From assembly GCF_000018545.1 (NCBI RefSeq), contig NC_012587.1:1426001-1490000 (forward strand): a DNA stretch of 64,000 bases, given 5' to 3'. The translations under genes were made by a program, and so were the position numbers. The stretch is from Sinorhizobium fredii NGR234 (GTDB taxonomy: Bacteria > Pseudomonadota > Alphaproteobacteria > Rhizobiales > Rhizobiaceae). Shown one piece after another: positions 61,750 through 64,000 of this stretch (its first letter is position 1; the number at the start of each line of letters is the position of its first letter). The notes under the pieces are model-generated. The model did not search any database, was not told where the DNA came from, and worked only from the letters and a program-made list of their open reading frames with translations.

Positions 61750-62928
61750 GCTTTCCTTGAGAGACCGCATCGCGCTGCCGGGGTGGATGCCTTCGCGCAT
61801 CAGCAGGCCACGCAGCGGGCCGGCGGAGGAGAGGAATTGCAGACCCACGGCCCTGAGCGCCTGGATCGGCAGGAAATCCGAAAGCAGCGAGCGGTTGAGC
61901 AGGTCGACGCTTGCAGTCCGGCTGACGATGTCCACGCGGCGGCGGCCGTCGAACCGGTCTCCTACATCCGCCGCCAGGCGTTCGCCGGTCGGTCGGCCGA
62001 CGAGTTCGACGAGCGTCATCACGTCACGAAGGCTGAGATTGAGACCCTGCGCGCCGATCGGCGGGAATGCATGCGCCGCTTCGCCGACAAGCGCGGCACG
62101 TCCCTTGCCGAAGCGCCGTGCGATCATGCCGGAGAGGGGAAAGGACTGCGGCGTTCCTTCCGCCGTCACCTTGCCGAGAATCGATTGCATCCGGTCCTCT
62201 ATCCTGCGTGACAGGACGTCCGTCGGTAGTTTCAGCGTCTCCTCCGCGTCGCGCGGCCTTTGCACCCAAACGAGGCTGGAGCGGTTGCCTGGCAGGGGAA
62301 CCTGCGTAAACGGACCGCTCTCCGTGTGAAACTCCGTCGAGACCTCCTGATGCGAAAGCTCGTGGCCGAAGTTCAGCACGACCGCCGTTTGTGGATAGGA
62401 CCAGCTGAACGTCTCGATCCCCGCCGCCTCGCGAACCGCAGAGCGTCGACCGTCGGCGCCGACGACGAGATCGGCGGAGATCGTCCGCCCGTCCTCAAGC
62501 CCGATCCGTACCTCGCCGTCGCCGAAGTCGAAGGTCATCGCCGGGGCGGTGATCCGCTCGAGCGTCGTCAAGCTCGCTTCGTGCTTTTCCAGGATTTCAA
62601 GGAACGGAGCATTCGGTATATTGTAACCGAAGGCCTCGAGCCCGACCTCGGCGGCACGGAAATTGACGGGCGGCGCCCGCAAGAGCCTCGTTGTTCCATC
62701 GATGATGCGAATGGCGACGAGCGGCGCCGTCAGCGGCTCGACGTCGTCCCAGAGGCCAAGTCCCTTAAGATAGTCGATCGATTGGTCCATGAGGGCGGTG
62801 GTACGCCCGTCGGCGATGACGGGCTTCGGCCCGACCAGCGCGACCCGATGGCCGTCGCGGGCGAGCGCCATCGCCGCCAGCGAGCCGGCAAGTCCTGCGC
62901 CGATGATGGCAATGTCGTAGTGTTGCAT
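61717..62928 (-). CDS. UbiH/UbiF/COQ6-family FAD monooxygenase
   Basis: This 403-residue aromatic-ring hydroxylase is of the ubiquinone-biosynthesis family. The FAD motif is IAIIGAGLAGSLAAMALARDG. DG-motif DLVVGADGRRSAVREAAGI and the GD-motif region ALVGEAAHAFPPIGAQGLNLSLRDV complete the set. In alphaproteobacteria one such enzyme (UbiL-like) often does more than one hydroxylation, but which ring position is used cannot be read here. Confidence 0.92.
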   Translation of the reverse strand: MQHYDIAIIGAGLAGSLAAMALARDGHRVALVGPKPVIADGRTTALMDQSIDYLKGLGLWDDVEPLTAPLVAIRIIDGTTRLLRAPPVNFRAAEVGLEAFGYNIPNAPFLEILEKHEASLTTLERITAPAMTFDFGDGEVRIGLEDGRTISADLVVGADGRRSAVREAAGIETFSWSYPQTAVVLNFGHELSHQEVSTEFHTESGPFTQVPLPGNRSSLVWVQRPRDAEETLKLPTDVLSRRIEDRMQSILGKVTAEGTPQSFPLSGMIARRFGKGRAALVGEAAHAFPPIGAQGLNLSLRDVMTLVELVGRPTGERLAADVGDRFDGRRRVDIVSRTASVDLLNRSLLSDFLPIQALRAVGLQFLSSAGPLRGLLMREGIHPGSAMRSLKESLREKIGRQRA

Positions 62929-63205
62929 GGCCGGCGCCTTCCGGGCGGGTTGTCCGCCTCCAAGTCAATGTCTTGGTTTTGTTCTAGCCGCTTAGCCTAT
63001 TGAAATAAATGGGTTGAATCAGCGCAGGCGTGGTCGCCGCATGTCCACAGAACAATTCCGCTTGTGGGTTGACGAAGGTGAATTTTGCTGGCGATGCCTC
63101 GCAAAGGGTGCATATTAACCCGCCGGAGTGCCGTCGATCGCGGGTCAGCGGCGGTCTGGCGATGGCGCGAAAAGACGAAACGAAGGGAACAGGCGGCATT
63201 CGCAG

Positions 63206-63931
63206 ATGAAATTCTTCAACTACAGACGCGTTCCCTACGCCGAAATCCGCGCTTTCTCCGTGCATATTCTCACGGCCTCCGGCTCGTTCCTGGCCTTCCT
63301 CGGCGTGGTGGCGGCGGCCGAGCATCGCTTCGTCGACATGTTCTGGTGGCTCGGGCTGGCGCTGCTGGTCGACGGTATCGATGGCCCGATCGCGCGCAAG
63401 GTGCAGGTCAAGGAAGTGCTGCCGAACTGGTCGGGCGATACGCTCGACAATGTCATCGACTACGTGACCTATGTGCTGCTTCCCGCCTTCGCGCTCTACC
63501 AGAGCGGCATGATCGGTGAACCCTGGTCCTTCGTGGCGGCCGGCGCCATCGTCGTGTCGAGCGCCATCTATTATGCCGACATGGGCATGAAGACGGACGA
63601 GTATTTCTTCTCGGGTTTCCCGGTCGTCTGGAACATGGTCGTCTTCACGCTATTTGTCATACAGGCGAGCGAAGTGACTGCATCCATTGTGGTTTTCTTG
63701 TCCGTCGTGCTGACCTTCCTGCCCATCAACTTCCTGCATCCGGTGCGCGTCAAAAGGCTGAGGTCCCTCAATCTCGGCGTCTTCCTGGTCTGGTCGGCGC
63801 TCGGCATGTATGCCTTGCTCCTGCATTTCGAGACGCCGCCCTGGGTGGTGCTCGGCGTGGTGGCGACGGGAATCTATCTCTATGTCGTCGGTTTTGTTCT
63901 GCAGCTGTTCCCCAATCTCGGGCGCGCATAG
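63206..63931 (+). CDS. pcs: Phosphatidylcholine synthase
   Basis: This 241-residue inner-membrane CDP-alcohol phosphotransferase condenses choline with CDP-diacylglycerol to make phosphatidylcholine. The family motif is visible as DGIDGPIARK followed by SGDTLDNVIDY, containing the catalytic Asp residues. About eight helices follow. The length equals that of known rhizobial Pcs proteins. The ATG at 63206 gives MKFFNYRRVPYAEIRAF, the usual start. Confidence 0.95.
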   Translation: MKFFNYRRVPYAEIRAFSVHILTASGSFLAFLGVVAAAEHRFVDMFWWLGLALLVDGIDGPIARKVQVKEVLPNWSGDTLDNVIDYVTYVLLPAFALYQSGMIGEPWSFVAAGAIVVSSAIYYADMGMKTDEYFFSGFPVVWNMVVFTLFVIQASEVTASIVVFLSVVLTFLPINFLHPVRVKRLRSLNLGVFLVWSALGMYALLLHFETPPWVVLGVVATGIYLYVVGFVLQLFPNLGRA

Positions 63932-63941
63932 GAGTTTGCTC

Positions 63942-64000
63942 ATGCCACAGGCGATTGTCGTTCGCGAACTCGGCGGACCTGAAGTTCTGAAGTTGGAGGG
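63942..64000 (+). CDS. Quinone oxidoreductase (zeta-crystallin type), 5' part
   Basis: Nineteen codons are present before the window ends. MPQAIVVRELGGPEVLKLE is the typical N-terminus of NADPH:quinone oxidoreductases of the medium-chain dehydrogenase family. AGGAG precedes the ATG, and the gene starts 11 bp after pcs. Confidence 0.8.
   Translation, partial: MPQAIVVRELGGPEVLKLE

Overview
The window is a high-GC stretch of an alphaproteobacterial chromosome, most like Sinorhizobium/Ensifer (Rhizobiaceae). The evidence is a phosphatidylcholine synthase (Pcs), a class I PHA synthase, RIME-type palindromic repeats, tRNA promoters of the CTTGNN-N17-CTATAA type, small DUF1127 proteins, and paired sRNAs of the alpha-r14 (anti-Shine-Dalgarno) type. 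No plasmid or phage replication genes are seen. The only intact mobile element recognised is a small IS200-type insertion.

Layout. 1-5.1 kb: the 3' end of secDF with two tightly coupled genes (Mth938-like protein, phytoene/squalene-synthase-like protein), a membrane-anchored protein, and a LysR regulator divergent from an EamA exporter. 5.1-8.9 kb: trmFO, then a small-RNA/small-protein locus on the minus strand consisting of two DUF1127 genes separated by an IS200-like element, two three-hairpin sRNAs with CCUCCUCCC loops, and tRNA-Leu. 9.4-24.5 kb: housekeeping genes (tig, dienelactone hydrolase family, sthA, corA, a GNAT acetyltransferase, radC-map-sfsA, phaC, an aminotransferase, hom, recJ). 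24.5-31.5 kb: an accessory-looking stretch bounded and interrupted by four tRNA-Glu genes, with a 213-bp-repeat coiled-coil protein, a Gly-rich secreted protein and a short secreted protein that share a C-terminal domain, then an M15-type lipoprotein peptidase. 31.9-43.2 kb: gloA, a double cold-shock protein with a DUF192 protein, tRNA-Pro, a complex I accessory protein, tRNA-Arg, an MscS channel, pcm, an alpha/beta hydrolase, a cupin, an Omp25/31-like porin, a GlxA-type regulator and small exported proteins. 43.4-46.5 kb: aceA divergent from a RamB-like regulator, with a candidate operator between them.

46.6-58.4 kb is the most coherent metabolic unit. A four-subunit sarcosine-oxidase/N-methylglutamate-dehydrogenase complex (minus strand, order B-D-A-G) is divergent from a GlxA-type AraC regulator. 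The plus strand continues with the three N-methylglutamate synthase subunits, a GlnT/GmaS-type glutamine synthetase and a formyl-THF deformylase. Together these look like a full N-methylglutamate route for taking nitrogen from methylamine and related methylated amines, with PurU handling the one-carbon by-product. An XRE-cupin regulator with a perfect 15-bp palindrome upstream follows.

58.6-64 kb: tRNA-Lys, ccdA, an AEC transporter convergent with a UbiH-family hydroxylase, pcs, and the first 19 codons of a quinone oxidoreductase.

Three interspersed palindromic repeats (28.7, 46.5 and 60.7 kb) each begin with TAGAGC in such a way that the TAG serves as the stop codon of the gene next to it.
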